The position numbers and the translations under genes were made by a program. 64,000 bases of DNA from Ignatzschineria ureiclastica (GTDB lineage Bacteria; Pseudomonadota; Gammaproteobacteria; Cardiobacteriales; Wohlfahrtiimonadaceae): the NCBI RefSeq assembly GCF_003121845.1, contig NZ_QEWQ01000004.1, positions 124,001 to 188,000 on the forward strand, in the 5' to 3' direction. The notes below the pieces were generated by a model. It ran no database searches. It saw only the letters and a program-made list of their open reading frames with translations, and was not told the DNA's origin. This document shows positions 9,312 through 17,766 of the stretch, piece by piece (positions within the stretch are counted from its first letter, which is position 1; each line of letters opens with the position of its first letter).

Positions 9312-10112
9312 ATGAATATGCAACAGAATAGGCAACAGATTCGCCAACCGCTTTCTGCAACAGAATTATCTCAATATCTTACTTATCTTGCTTCTTGGTT
9401 AGAGGAGGAACTTTGCTATCGTAATGCCGAAAAATTTATTTTTGGGGTCAGCGGTGGGGTGGATTCGGCCGTTGTTGCAGGAATCATGGCGCGTTATTTC
9501 CCAGATAAAGCGATGGGTGTTTTGATGCCATCCCATAGCAATCCGCAAGATTTAGCAGATGCAGAGTTAGTGATGACGCATTTTAATTTGCCATATCATA
9601 TTGTTGATTTGAGTGCGACTTTTGATCAGCTAATGTTAGCTGTTGGTGAGAAGTATAGTCGTACAGGGGATGAATCAAAAGATCGGGTGATTCGGGGAAA
9701 CGGTAGTGCGAGGTTACGAATGACCGCTCTCTATACGGTGGCACAAGTGATGAATGGTATTGTTGTAGGAACGGATAATGCGGTTGAATGGTATACCGGC
9801 TATTTTACAAAATTTGGTGATGGAGGTGTTGATATCGCACCACTTATCCACCTCGATAAAGCTGAGGTTTTCACATTAGCAAAACTTGTAGATGTCCCTC
9901 AAAGTATTATTGATAAGAAACCCTCTGCAGGATTATGGGATTCTCAAACAGATGAGGGGGAGATGGGTGTCACTTATGATGCACTCAATCGATATCTTCG
10001 TGGGGAGTCTGTGAGTGATGCTGAATTAGAACGAATTCAATTTTGGCACGAGCGATCACATCACAAAAGAGCACTACCTAGAATGCCAAAGAAGCCGATG
10101 ACGGTCGCGTAA
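9312..10112 (+). CDS. nadE: NH3-dependent NAD+ synthetase
   Basis: This 266-residue protein is the short, ammonia-dependent NadE, which amidates nicotinate adenine dinucleotide to NAD+. The PP-loop motif SGGVDS is at residues 47-52. GTDNAVEWYTGYFTKFGDGG and KKPSAGLWDSQTDEGE are typical of the active site and lid. It has no N-terminal nitrilase-type glutaminase domain, so it would use free ammonia. It sits 30 bp after the nicotinate phosphoribosyltransferase, forming an NAD salvage pair. An alternative ATG lies six bases downstream. Confidence 0.95.
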   Translation: MNMQQNRQQIRQPLSATELSQYLTYLASWLEEELCYRNAEKFIFGVSGGVDSAVVAGIMARYFPDKAMGVLMPSHSNPQDLADAELVMTHFNLPYHIVDLSATFDQLMLAVGEKYSRTGDESKDRVIRGNGSARLRMTALYTVAQVMNGIVVGTDNAVEWYTGYFTKFGDGGVDIAPLIHLDKAEVFTLAKLVDVPQSIIDKKPSAGLWDSQTDEGEMGVTYDALNRYLRGESVSDAELERIQFWHERSHHKRALPRMPKKPMTVA

Positions 10113-10331
10113 GACTTATTTTAATAGATGATTTAAATCATGGCCTCTAATAAGAAAATAATATTATAAATCATTAGGTTGTTCTTTTTTTGATAAATGG
10201 CGTAATAGTTAAATTTTAGTAAATCTGTTATTATATTAATAATATTAATGTCTTTATTATGTAAAGATAAATAGCTGATAAGATTTAATAAGTTATTCAT
10301 TATTCGTTAAACTATCATAAAAGAGAGTCGT

Positions 10332-11705
10332 ATGAAAAAAATTCTTCTAGCAAGTGTTGTTGGGGCTATTTTAGTAGGTTGTTATGATCAAGAAACACGT
10401 GATGAGATGAGTTATCTCAAACATCCTGATCGTGCAGAAGAGATCTTAGAGCAGTGCGAAGCCCGTTTTGCCAAAGCAATGGATAAGCAAGATAGTAAAG
10501 CCATTATCGCTATTGAAAAAGATGCTAAATGCCGAGCTGCTGGTAAAGTTCTACATGAACTACGTCAGATGGAACGTGAGCAAGCAGTTCAAACTAAATC
10601 CGCTACTGCGAGCAAATCTACCGAGAGTACGACGTTGCCTACGGTAAAAGAGGTCGCTACATCTAGTATTCAAGAGTCTGAAAAAGAATCGGAAAAACTT
10701 TCTCAATCAGAAAAAGAGCTGAATAAGCCCTCTCTTATGAGTAAAGCTGAGCAGGAAGTGATGTTAGAAGCGCAAAAATTAGTAGCAGAAGCGCCCGAAA
10801 TTTCAGAGAGATTAATGCAACAGGATCAAATTTTTCAAGCGCATAGTGAAGGGGAGCGTCTTGCTGCATTAGCACGTAATTCTGATCAATCGGCTAAGCC
10901 TCAAGAAATGAAGAATCAATCTGAGATGAGAGAAGAGATGGCTGAAATGGTTGCACCAGAAATAGCTATTACTGAAACATCTATGCCACAAGTAGAGGAA
11001 GCGCATACTTCTTCAACTGCTCAAAAAGGCGAGGAAAATCGTGAAGCTGAGCAGTTACGAGCTGTGACGGAACATAAAGAGCGACTCTATGCCGAACATG
11101 GTAACGATTGGCAAGCCGTTATGAATCGTTATATTAAGTCTGATTGTGCACAGGCAACCGGATACCCAACAGCTGAATGTGTAGCATTAAAAGATCATTA
11201 TCACGAAGCTATGACGCAAGGTCGGGAACAACTTTGGGAGCAGAGCTTTTCAGAATTATTGGGGGATGCCGCACAATATTGTCAAGATGCGAATCTTTCT
11301 AAGCCTATAAAAGGCTCAAGTTGTGAGTTATGGCAAGATATGCGCGATGAGAAAGGAAAATTAACACTACTGGATTTAGATGTCTTTGGTGTTGAAGCGC
11401 AATACAGTACATTTTGTCAAAATAAGACAAGTACACTGTGTCAGATTTGGAATACGGTATGGCAAGATAAGAGCGCAGAGTTAACCGCTTACCTCAGTAA
11501 TAATGATGCAGCTTTCAGCAGAACCTATAATCGCTGCTATCAAGAGATTGTCGAGATTGATGACTCTTCAAGTTTACGTCGTGAGAAGATCGAAAAAGAG
11601 AAAGCGATTCGAACATCGACACCTTGTATGCAAGCCGCCGAAGCTTATCGTAACCGACATTTAGGTGAACGGGCTTTTATGCATTCTGTTGAGATTAGCA
11701 AATAG
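10332..11705 (+). CDS. EexN-like lipoprotein with long coiled linker
   Basis: A 457-residue predicted lipoprotein: signal peptide MKKILLASVVGAILVGC with a lipobox (LVGC, Cys17). Residues about 25-75 resemble the EexN lipoprotein pattern (YLKHPDRAEEILEQCEARF, then DAKCRAAGK). A Glu/Lys/Ser-rich, probably disordered or coiled section (about 80-240) leads to a Cys-containing C-terminal domain (about 255-457) ending AYRNRHLGERAF. The gene at 19915 shares both ends but lacks the long linker. EexN proteins were first linked to plasmid entry exclusion, but many are chromosomal with unknown role. The start follows AAGAGAG. Confidence 0.65.
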   Translation: MKKILLASVVGAILVGCYDQETRDEMSYLKHPDRAEEILEQCEARFAKAMDKQDSKAIIAIEKDAKCRAAGKVLHELRQMEREQAVQTKSATASKSTESTTLPTVKEVATSSIQESEKESEKLSQSEKELNKPSLMSKAEQEVMLEAQKLVAEAPEISERLMQQDQIFQAHSEGERLAALARNSDQSAKPQEMKNQSEMREEMAEMVAPEIAITETSMPQVEEAHTSSTAQKGEENREAEQLRAVTEHKERLYAEHGNDWQAVMNRYIKSDCAQATGYPTAECVALKDHYHEAMTQGREQLWEQSFSELLGDAAQYCQDANLSKPIKGSSCELWQDMRDEKGKLTLLDLDVFGVEAQYSTFCQNKTSTLCQIWNTVWQDKSAELTAYLSNNDAAFSRTYNRCYQEIVEIDDSSSLRREKIEKEKAIRTSTPCMQAAEAYRNRHLGERAFMHSVEISK

Positions 11706-11710
11706 CTTAT

Positions 11711-11750
11711 AAACATTTAAGTAAGCTTATTTTGAACTGATATTACTATA
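11711..11750 (+). repeat. MITE right-end fragment
   Basis: This matches the right end of the MITE family (AAGCTTATTTTGAAC, then TATTACTATA) and abuts the left end of the full copy at 11747, sharing its TATA. It suggests one element inserted at the edge of another. Confidence 0.65.
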
Positions 11751-11883
11751 GTAAATTTGGTTTAAGAAAGTATAAAACCTGACTCACCAACACTTGCAAG
11801 ATGCCGGATAGAACGGCTTCCTTACTTATTACAGCTGATGCGCCGGCATTTCAATCAGCTTCTTTTGAACCGATCTTACTATA
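11747..11883 (+). mobile_element. MITE-like element, copy a (137 bp, short form)
   Basis: Left end TATAGTAAATTTGGTTTAAG and right end TTTTGAACCGATCTTACTATA form imperfect terminal inverted repeats of about 20 bp. The core holds CACTTGCAAGATGCCGG and GATGCGCCGGCAT, an internal inverted pair. It has no coding capacity. Confidence 0.8.
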
Positions 11884-11903
11884 TAAAACTTGGATCATAA
11901 AGA

Positions 11904-11937
11904 AACACCTATTCCCACTAGTGTGAGAATAGGTGTT
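11904..11937. terminator. Stem-loop, possible terminator
   Basis: An 11-bp perfect stem (AACACCTATTC / GAATAGGTGTT) with a 12-nt loop. The T-tract is weak, so its role as a terminator for the lipoprotein gene is tentative. Confidence 0.5.
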
Positions 11938-12118
11938 ATTGTATCTCATGCGCTCAGGTGACATTGAAGAGAAATGTGCCGTTCCTCTATTTTCCTACAT
12001 CCTTTTGCAGTTCTCTATTGTTTATCACTGATAGATCCCTAGCACGACACAGTTCTATTCGTCATCATTTCAAACAGGAAGGTTAGTCCAAGGTTGAGGC
12101 ATGAAATGATACAAAGTA
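11938..12118. other. Intergenic stretch with no recognised feature
   Basis: I see no gene, repeat or clear regulatory site here. Confidence 0.3.
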
Positions 12119-12382
12119 TCAAGCTGCTTGCTGGTAATATTTTGCCTCAGATGAGGCATTATACTTTTGCAAGGAAGCCATAGATTCTAATGATCGAAAG
12201 GAAGTAGCCGCGTGATCGTGAGGTCGTCTTGCGGGTACACGATTTTGCATAATGGTTGCTTGCTCTAACATTCTGGCATGAGTTGCATCTTCTTGTTGAC
12301 GTAACCAATTGTTGTAGAGACGGCGCTCTTTTTGTGCCTGATATTTTGCAAGCAGCGATCTAACGAGTTGAGTAGGTAACAT
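12119..12382 (-). CDS. Small hypothetical protein (87 aa)
   Basis: The frame is open further upstream (to 12490), but the start at 12382 is preferred because AAGGAG lies six bases before this ATG. The product begins MLPTQLVRSLLAKYQ, is basic and Gln/Arg-rich, and is predicted mostly helical, with no signal peptide or membrane segment. I do not recognise the family. Its size and composition recall small uncharacterised proteobacterial proteins such as DUF3563 members, but no diagnostic motif supports that. It lies downstream of the S24 repressor on the same strand, separated by a strong terminator, so it is probably transcribed separately. Confidence 0.6.
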   Translation of the reverse strand: MLPTQLVRSLLAKYQAQKERRLYNNWLRQQEDATHARMLEQATIMQNRVPARRPHDHAATSFRSLESMASLQKYNASSEAKYYQQAA

Positions 12383-12717
12383 AAGGAACTCCTTAATATT
12401 GCTAAAATGTAATAATTCCGATAGGTAAATATTACAACAATGCAAAATAAAAGCAATACAAAAATGTAATTTTCTAAGTCTTTTTAACAAAAAACCACCC
12501 GAAGGTGGCTTTGATGAAAACTTGTTATCTTATTGAAACTATTGAAATAACTATCTTGTGAGAGATTCCGTAAGTGACAAAAACTTTGTATTACTTAGAA
12601 GAAATTTTTGTATTTTGGGAAAATTTTTCCAAATTGTGTAATTTTTATAGATACTTTGCCCAAAGATCTGATCCGAATAGAGCTATTACTAAGGCAAATT
12701 ATCACTGAAAAAAATTA
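12383..12717 (-). other. Intergenic region with promoter space for the small gene
   Basis: AT-rich. It contains the S24-gene terminator at 12489-12511 and presumably the promoter of the 12382 gene, although no box is distinct enough to call. Confidence 0.35.
12489..12511 (-). terminator. Terminator of the S24 repressor gene
   Basis: Read on the minus strand, AGCCACC-TTC-GGGTGGTTTTTT is a compact GC stem followed by a T-run, about 200 bp after the repressor stop. Confidence 0.75.
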
Positions 12718-13362
12718 TTACAGTGACACCCATTTACCAATGACAGTACCGCAAATAATAGCAGCATCTGTAGCTCGGATGATTTTTTCAGGCCAATCAG
12801 GATTCAAAGGTCGGAGGTATGTTTCACTATTTTCATAGATGATCTGTTTAAAGGTCGCTTCTTCACTATTACTAATATGAACAACGACACAATCTTTATT
12901 TTCAGGCTTCACTTGTGGATCCACGAAGATAATATCTCCGTCTTCAAATGAGGGTTTGCCGCCGGGGTTAAACATACTAATGCCTCGAACCGAAAGGGCG
13001 AAGGTGCTATCGCTATGTTTAACAGGGCAAGGAAGCCACTTTTCAGCTTCTGTGGGATCAGCAACTGAAACCCACGCGCCAGCCGCAACCCAAGAGATTA
13101 CAGGGATCATTCCTTGCATAGCCATTGATTCTTGAATAATGCCGGCTTCGTGATATTGATCTAAATACATAAATGGCATATCGGCAGAGGTTTCGATGCT
13201 ACGCGCTTTACGTTCCCCAAAGGGACGCTTTAAATTTAAGAGTGCCGAGAGTTCGCCTTGGTTAATCCCTGTTTTTTCGATAAAAAGTGCTTGTTTACCT
13301 TGAAAATAGTCGTCAATCCAGCGTTTAAGATTTGCGGATCGTACTTGTGTTAAGTCTTTCAT
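12718..13362 (-). CDS. LexA/CI-like S24 autoproteolytic repressor
   Basis: A 214-residue helix-turn-helix/S24 repressor. The N-terminal DNA-binding region (about residues 8-60) contains NQGELSALLNLKRPFGERKARSIE. The peptidase domain has a likely Ala-Gly self-cleavage site (SWVAAGAW, A94-G95), the nucleophile Ser129 in VRGISMFNPGG and the general-base Lys172 in EEATFKQ. This is the CI/C2 phage-repressor layout rather than LexA itself. No other phage gene is adjacent, so it may be a domesticated or orphan regulator responding to RecA/DNA damage. The operator could lie in the 470-bp region upstream. Confidence 0.85.
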   Translation of the reverse strand: MKDLTQVRSANLKRWIDDYFQGKQALFIEKTGINQGELSALLNLKRPFGERKARSIETSADMPFMYLDQYHEAGIIQESMAMQGMIPVISWVAAGAWVSVADPTEAEKWLPCPVKHSDSTFALSVRGISMFNPGGKPSFEDGDIIFVDPQVKPENKDCVVVHISNSEEATFKQIIYENSETYLRPLNPDWPEKIIRATDAAIICGTVIGKWVSL

Positions 13363-13831
13363 TATCCCCTCTTTATTCGATAAGGTGAATTGATTATGGC
13401 AATTTTGAAGCGATCAATAGAAACATCATAAGTGAATCGTGATGCTTAAAATCGAGAGATCCATAATTTTGTAATTTGTGATGATTGGATAAATTATATA
13501 ATAGCATTAAATTGAATTGCATTATTGTAATAATTATAGTGCTTTTTCAATTTATCAAAGAATTGATTGATTCAAAATAGACTTTTATAGATCCCTACTC
13601 AATATTTATTTCAATATTCCTTAAAACCCACTTTTTAAACTGGCTATGAAGAGGGTAGTGCTGCCCATTATTAATGATTATTCACACAATAGCTCACGCA
13701 ATAATGCCCATAGACAATCGAATTTGTAAGGAAGAAGTTCAAGATAAATATCTTAATGATATGTGATTGATATATGATAACTTTACGTTTTTCTGCTTAT
13801 GATAGATATAGGGAATTTGGAAAGGATATTA
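13363..13831. other. Divergent intergenic region between S24 repressor and deaminase
   Basis: About 470 bp, AT-rich. It has an imperfect palindrome ATTATT-GT-AATAAT near 13530. It probably carries both promoters and possibly operators of the S24 repressor; I could not define a repeated operator. Confidence 0.35.
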
Positions 13832-14314
13832 ATGGATATGAGTAATTCAGAACAATTTTTTACAGAAGCTGTCGATATCACACTTGAAAATATTCACAAG
13901 GGGGGAAGACCTTTTGGTGCTGTCATTGTGAAAGAGGGGAAAGTGGTTGCGCGAGCTGTGAATAGTATGCTTGATGATTGTGATCCCACTGCACACGCGG
14001 AGATGTCAGCCATTAGAAAAGCGGCAAAAGCGCTCAATAGTATTGATCTTTCAGGTGCGATTGTTTATGCAACCGGCGAACCTTGTCCGATGTGCCAAGC
14101 TGCGATCTATATGTCTGGTATCCGGGAGGTTTACTATCTATTAGGAAATGAAGAGGGAGAACCCTATAATCTCTCAACAGCCCGTATAGCCCTTGAAATG
14201 CGTAAATTGCCACAACAACGTACCCATTTTACTTTTCAAAAGATGGATGAAACCACTCGCAAAAATTATCCTGATTTATATGCATTATGGGATCAGATAC
14301 AGCGGGCTCATTAG
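13832..14314 (+). CDS. Nucleoside/guanine deaminase-like CDA family enzyme
   Basis: A 160-residue member of the cytidine deaminase-like zinc enzymes. The zinc ligands and catalytic glutamate are in HAE (residues 55-57) and PCPMC (C85, C88). GGRPFGAVIV precedes them, and the C-terminal half (EVYYLLGN to PDLYALWDQIQ) fits guanine deaminase/nucleoside deaminase proteins better than TadA. A GuaD-like role, guanine to xanthine plus ammonia, is plausible but not proven. The start at 13832 follows AAAGGA by five bases; the frame extends to 13799 without a better signal. No other purine catabolic genes are adjacent. Confidence 0.8.
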   Translation: MDMSNSEQFFTEAVDITLENIHKGGRPFGAVIVKEGKVVARAVNSMLDDCDPTAHAEMSAIRKAAKALNSIDLSGAIVYATGEPCPMCQAAIYMSGIREVYYLLGNEEGEPYNLSTARIALEMRKLPQQRTHFTFQKMDETTRKNYPDLYALWDQIQRAH

Positions 14315-14364
14315 CAGATATGCACAGTGCTGGATCATCGGGTATAATCGGATGTTTTCGCCTA

Positions 14365-14396
14365 CAATGAAGCAATGAAGCAATGAAGCAATGAAG
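14365..14396 (+). repeat. Octanucleotide repeat (CAATGAAG)x4
   Basis: Four perfect tandem copies of CAATGAAG lie 18 bp before the start of the small membrane protein gene. The unit is not a multiple of three and each copy holds an ATG. Confidence 0.85.
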
Positions 14397-14414
14397 AAGA
14401 GAAAAGGAGAGGTA

Positions 14415-14645
14415 ATGTATATTCGTGGATTGATGATTTTGGTGACCTTATTGCCGATGATCGTCTACTACCTTAAATTGAGTTTTGCACCACAATCAAT
14501 GGCCACCCATTTTATAATGGGAATGCCGGAATCGATTTTTTGGGGCATTATCGTGATGCTCTGGGGTGTTTTGATGGCTTTCTTGTATGTGCTATATGCA
14601 GTGCGCCAACGTCAGACTTTCTCAGAGCTGAGTGAGCGCAAATAA
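14415..14645 (+). CDS. Small two-TM membrane protein paired with symporter
   Basis: A 76-residue protein with two hydrophobic segments (about residues 2-20 and 38-62), ending in a charged tail. The ATG at 14415 follows AAGGAGAGG; an upstream in-frame ATG at 14391 lies within the octanucleotide repeat. ActP-type solute:sodium symporters are commonly preceded by a small membrane protein (YjcH/DUF485 or DUF4212), and this gene occupies that position, 51 bp before the symporter. The sequence does not clearly match either family, so the accessory-subunit assignment rests on context. Confidence 0.65.
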   Translation: MYIRGLMILVTLLPMIVYYLKLSFAPQSMATHFIMGMPESIFWGIIVMLWGVLMAFLYVLYAVRQRQTFSELSERK

Positions 14646-14696
14646 CACGATGGAAATAGTAGAGTAGAGCGAATCATTAATAATCGCTTTCGATAG

Positions 14697-16157
14697 ATGA
14701 ATGAGAACAATAATAATAGGGAAAGAAGCAGTAAGATGAAGCGTGATAGCAGTGGTGATTTTAATCAGAAAAGTGCAAGGATGGCAAAAATTGAGCAAGG
14801 TAGCTCGGATTATTTTTTAGCAGGAAGATCGGTTGGGAGCTTACAAAATGCTTTTGCATTAGCTGGTGATTATCTCTCAGCGGCGGCATTTCTCGGTTCT
14901 ATTGCGATGTATTTTAGTCAAGGAATGGATTCTCTCTTCTATGCAGTTGCGACCTTAATAGGTTGGACTCTTTTGCTGATTCTCTTCTCAGAGAAGCTTC
15001 GGGCAACAGCCGCTTATACCTTTTCAGATGTGATTAATCAGTCTTTTAATAGCGCTCGGCTTCGTGTATTGAGCGCAGTAACGAGTATTTTGATCTCGCT
15101 CTTCTATCTATTAGTACAACTGATGGGCGCAGGGGCCTTACTATCACTTCTCTTTGATCTTAACTATACGATCTCACTTGTCTGCATCGGATTACTTACA
15201 GGCGGTTTAGTTTTATTGGGCGGAATGAAAGCCACTACATTAGTACAGAGTATTAAGGCACTTTTGCTATTTGTTTTTGCCGGTACAATGGCTTTTTTAG
15301 CCCTCAAAGAATTTCAGTTCTCTCCGACTCATCTCTTCTTACGGGTAGCAAGTCTCTCTAGCTTTGAAGCATTAATGCCAAGTAGTGCTATTAGTTCCGG
15401 CATTGAGCAGATCTCTCTTATTATGGGGTTAGTGTTAGGATTATTAGGTCTACCACACGTTTTAATGCGTTTTTTTACGGTGAAAGATAGTCGAACAGCC
15501 CTCTATTCCGCTGCCGGAACGACCTTATTGATCGCGCTCTTCTTTATTCTCAATCTGATTATCGGTTTTTCAGCGTATGTGTTACTCAATGGCGAAACGC
15601 TTGCCGGCGGTAATAATATGGCATTACTCCATTTAGCGTCGCTACTTGGCGGATCAGGTTTTAAATGGATCTTAGCAATCTTGGTGTTTATTACCGTTTT
15701 AGCGGTGATTGCCGGATTAGTAATGGCCGCGAGTGCGAGTTTAACCCGCGATATTATTCCTATTATTTGGCCACAAAAACAAGAGAGTCTGTTAGTGGCT
15801 CGCCTCTCTGTAGTGGCTATTTTCTTAGTGGGAATGATCCTCGCCTATTTGTTTCAGGGAATGAACCTTGCATTTCTCTTTGGAATCGCTTTTGCGTGGG
15901 TTGCTAGCGCCCATTTTCCAGTAATGTTTTGTCGATTCTACCTACCGGGATTTAGTGAAAAGGGCGCTTTTTATGGACTTTTAGTGGGAGCTATTGGAAG
16001 CCTGCTCTTTATTGTTTCTAGTAATACCGTTTGGGTCAAAATTTTAGGATTAACATCACTACATCCGTATAGTAGTCCAACGCTCTTTATTTTACCGCTA
16101 AGCTTTATTGTGATTCTGCTCTTCAGAGAGCGGAAAGTGGGCAAAAGAGAAGCGTAA
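14697..16157 (+). CDS. ActP-like solute:sodium symporter
   Basis: A 486-residue transporter of the solute:sodium symporter family with about 13 membrane helices. ActP-like signatures include SSDYFLAGRSVGSLQNAFA, GDYLSAAAFLGSIA, YTFSDVINQ and GGMKATTLVQSIKA. The group moves acetate and other short monocarboxylates; the substrate here is unproven. The N-terminal extension is Asn-rich and hydrophilic, and the ribosome-binding site at 14697 is weak; ATG at 14736 is an alternative. Its 3' end overlaps the convergent MocR gene by 60 bp. Confidence 0.85.
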   Translation: MNENNNNRERSSKMKRDSSGDFNQKSARMAKIEQGSSDYFLAGRSVGSLQNAFALAGDYLSAAAFLGSIAMYFSQGMDSLFYAVATLIGWTLLLILFSEKLRATAAYTFSDVINQSFNSARLRVLSAVTSILISLFYLLVQLMGAGALLSLLFDLNYTISLVCIGLLTGGLVLLGGMKATTLVQSIKALLLFVFAGTMAFLALKEFQFSPTHLFLRVASLSSFEALMPSSAISSGIEQISLIMGLVLGLLGLPHVLMRFFTVKDSRTALYSAAGTTLLIALFFILNLIIGFSAYVLLNGETLAGGNNMALLHLASLLGGSGFKWILAILVFITVLAVIAGLVMAASASLTRDIIPIIWPQKQESLLVARLSVVAIFLVGMILAYLFQGMNLAFLFGIAFAWVASAHFPVMFCRFYLPGFSEKGAFYGLLVGAIGSLLFIVSSNTVWVKILGLTSLHPYSSPTLFILPLSFIVILLFRERKVGKREA

Positions 16158-17465
16158 TCCCGGGAGATCTGCACCAAAAAAGTCACTTCGGCGATAGCTA
16201 ACATTGAGTGATTGTAGCTCTTTTTCAATCGCTTTCAGTTGTATCGGTTGCCGCAGGTTGGCATAGAGATGAAATCCCCCGGTAGGAATTTGATACTGAA
16301 ATGTACCCGGGAAATTCGATTCTAGCCAATGAATAAAAGCGTTACATTTCTGTTGCAGTTTTGTCTGTAGATGCATCTCGTGATGAAGCGCGTATTGTTC
16401 AAGATAGATCTCTGCCATAAATTGAGGTAGTGAGCTGAGCCCTGAGTCGAGATGTTGCCGAATGGTAGCAAGATGTTCCACGATGGCGGGGGGCGCGATC
16501 ATCCAACCTATACGGATCGACTTTCCGAGATATTTAGAAAGGGAGCCTAGATAGAGAATCTGCTCCATTTTTGCCTGTTTTTTAAGGGGTGAAGTCTCTA
16601 TTTGAGGTGAAAATGAGAGCTGTGAATAGGCATCATCTTCAATAATTAAGAGTTGCTTACGTGTTGCGTAGGCGAGTAGTGCATCTTTTCGCTGCTGCGA
16701 CATTACAATACCGGTTGGGTTGTGAAAAATAGGATTAATAAACATCATTTTAATCGCATAGCGATCCACGAGTTCATCTAACTTTTCGATGATAATCCCA
16801 TTTGAATCCATAGGAATGCCATAGATACGAATTCCCAAGGCTTGAAAAATGGAGAGGGAATAGAAATAGGAGGGATTCTCAATGGCAATTGCATCACCGG
16901 TTTTGAGTAATCCTAAGGTAATTAGGGAGATCGCCTGCTGAGTCCCTGCGGTAATGAGGATATGATTTAAATCGACTTGCCAATCAAAGCGTGTTCTTAG
17001 ATAAGATTGTACAGCTCGGCGAAGTGTTATCGTCCCGAGTTTATGGGCAGAATCTGCTTGTTCTTCCCGAATCAATAATTGCCAATCGACTTCAGGGAGA
17101 TGAAGATCAGGATAGAGCATTGCCGGCAGATCCCCATTGCCTAAATCTAAGTGATAATATTGATGAAAGTGGGTTTGCTTTGATTCTGCATTCCAACTGA
17201 TCTGGGGGGCTAAATAACGTCCCCATTTTTGTGGGTTAATATAGGTGCCGGAACCCACTCGGCGAATAATAATATTACGATCGTGCAGAATCTCCATTGC
17301 GCGCACAATAGTAGAGCGATTGACGGCAAAATAGTGACTGAGATCCCGCTCAGAGGGTAATTTCTCTCCGGGTTTCATCGTTCCCGTCATTAATGCATTT
17401 TCCACCCATTCTACGATCTGCTGATAGAGCGGTTTAGAACTCGTTTTATCTAAAATAGTACGCAT
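16098..17465 (-). CDS. pdxR: MocR-type GntR/aminotransferase regulator, likely PdxR
   Basis: A 455-residue fusion of a GntR winged helix (about residues 10-75, GEKLPSERDLSHYFAVNRS) with a class I aminotransferase-like domain that binds PLP through the lysine in SLSKYLGKS (about residue 310). It is divergently transcribed from pdxS, the standard arrangement for PdxR, which activates pyridoxal 5'-phosphate synthesis genes when PLP is low. The frame can start at TTG 17486, but ATG 17465 is the conventional choice. The C-terminus overlaps the end of the symporter gene on the other strand by 60 bp. Confidence 0.85.
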   Translation of the reverse strand: MRTILDKTSSKPLYQQIVEWVENALMTGTMKPGEKLPSERDLSHYFAVNRSTIVRAMEILHDRNIIIRRVGSGTYINPQKWGRYLAPQISWNAESKQTHFHQYYHLDLGNGDLPAMLYPDLHLPEVDWQLLIREEQADSAHKLGTITLRRAVQSYLRTRFDWQVDLNHILITAGTQQAISLITLGLLKTGDAIAIENPSYFYSLSIFQALGIRIYGIPMDSNGIIIEKLDELVDRYAIKMMFINPIFHNPTGIVMSQQRKDALLAYATRKQLLIIEDDAYSQLSFSPQIETSPLKKQAKMEQILYLGSLSKYLGKSIRIGWMIAPPAIVEHLATIRQHLDSGLSSLPQFMAEIYLEQYALHHEMHLQTKLQQKCNAFIHWLESNFPGTFQYQIPTGGFHLYANLRQPIQLKAIEKELQSLNVSYRRSDFFGADLPGLRFSFAHFPLSEEQNHNKA

Positions 17466-17531
17466 CTGTTTCCCGAAGAGATTCAAGAGTGATTGGATAG
17501 GACAAAATCCTCTGTCTGATCAAAGTGTTTT

Positions 17532-17610
17532 AAATGGATGGGTCTTTAATCATCCAAATGGCTCTTTTGACAAATCATAACAGAGTGTATTGTGAAGATC
17601 CAACCCATTT
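17532..17610. promoter_or_regulatory. Candidate PdxR-binding region
   Basis: Between pdxR and pdxS, TGGATG (17535) and CATCCA (17551) form an inverted pair around a 10-bp spacer, and GATCCAACCCATTT (17597-17610) repeats the theme. MocR/PdxR proteins bind paired direct and inverted repeats in such divergent regions. Assignment is inference. Confidence 0.4.
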
Positions 17611-17700
17611 GAAGTGGTTAGTCGATGATCTAGTGCGCTTATTCTAGCTTAGAAATCGATCTGTTCCACAATCAATATCGTCATTAGTACAGATAAGATT

Positions 17701-17753
17701 AATACCAATAACAGTCATACAGATAACAGTAATACAAATAACATTAATACAAT
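17701..17753 (+). repeat. Short degenerate direct repeats in the pdxS leader
   Basis: Three to four imperfect copies of AATACAAATAACA with a 14-16 bp period occur immediately before the pdxS ribosome-binding site. Confidence 0.55.
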
Positions 17754-17766
17754 AAGGGAATTACAG

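Noticed and set aside
12608-12838. Plus-strand 76-codon frame overlapping the S24 repressor end
   Set aside because: It is antisense to a well-supported gene and has no ribosome-binding site or recognisable product.
17653-17766. Longer PdxS start that would restore the usual N-terminus
   Set aside because: The frame is open to 17653, but it contains no ATG, GTG or TTG and encodes Asn/Thr repeats unlike PdxS.
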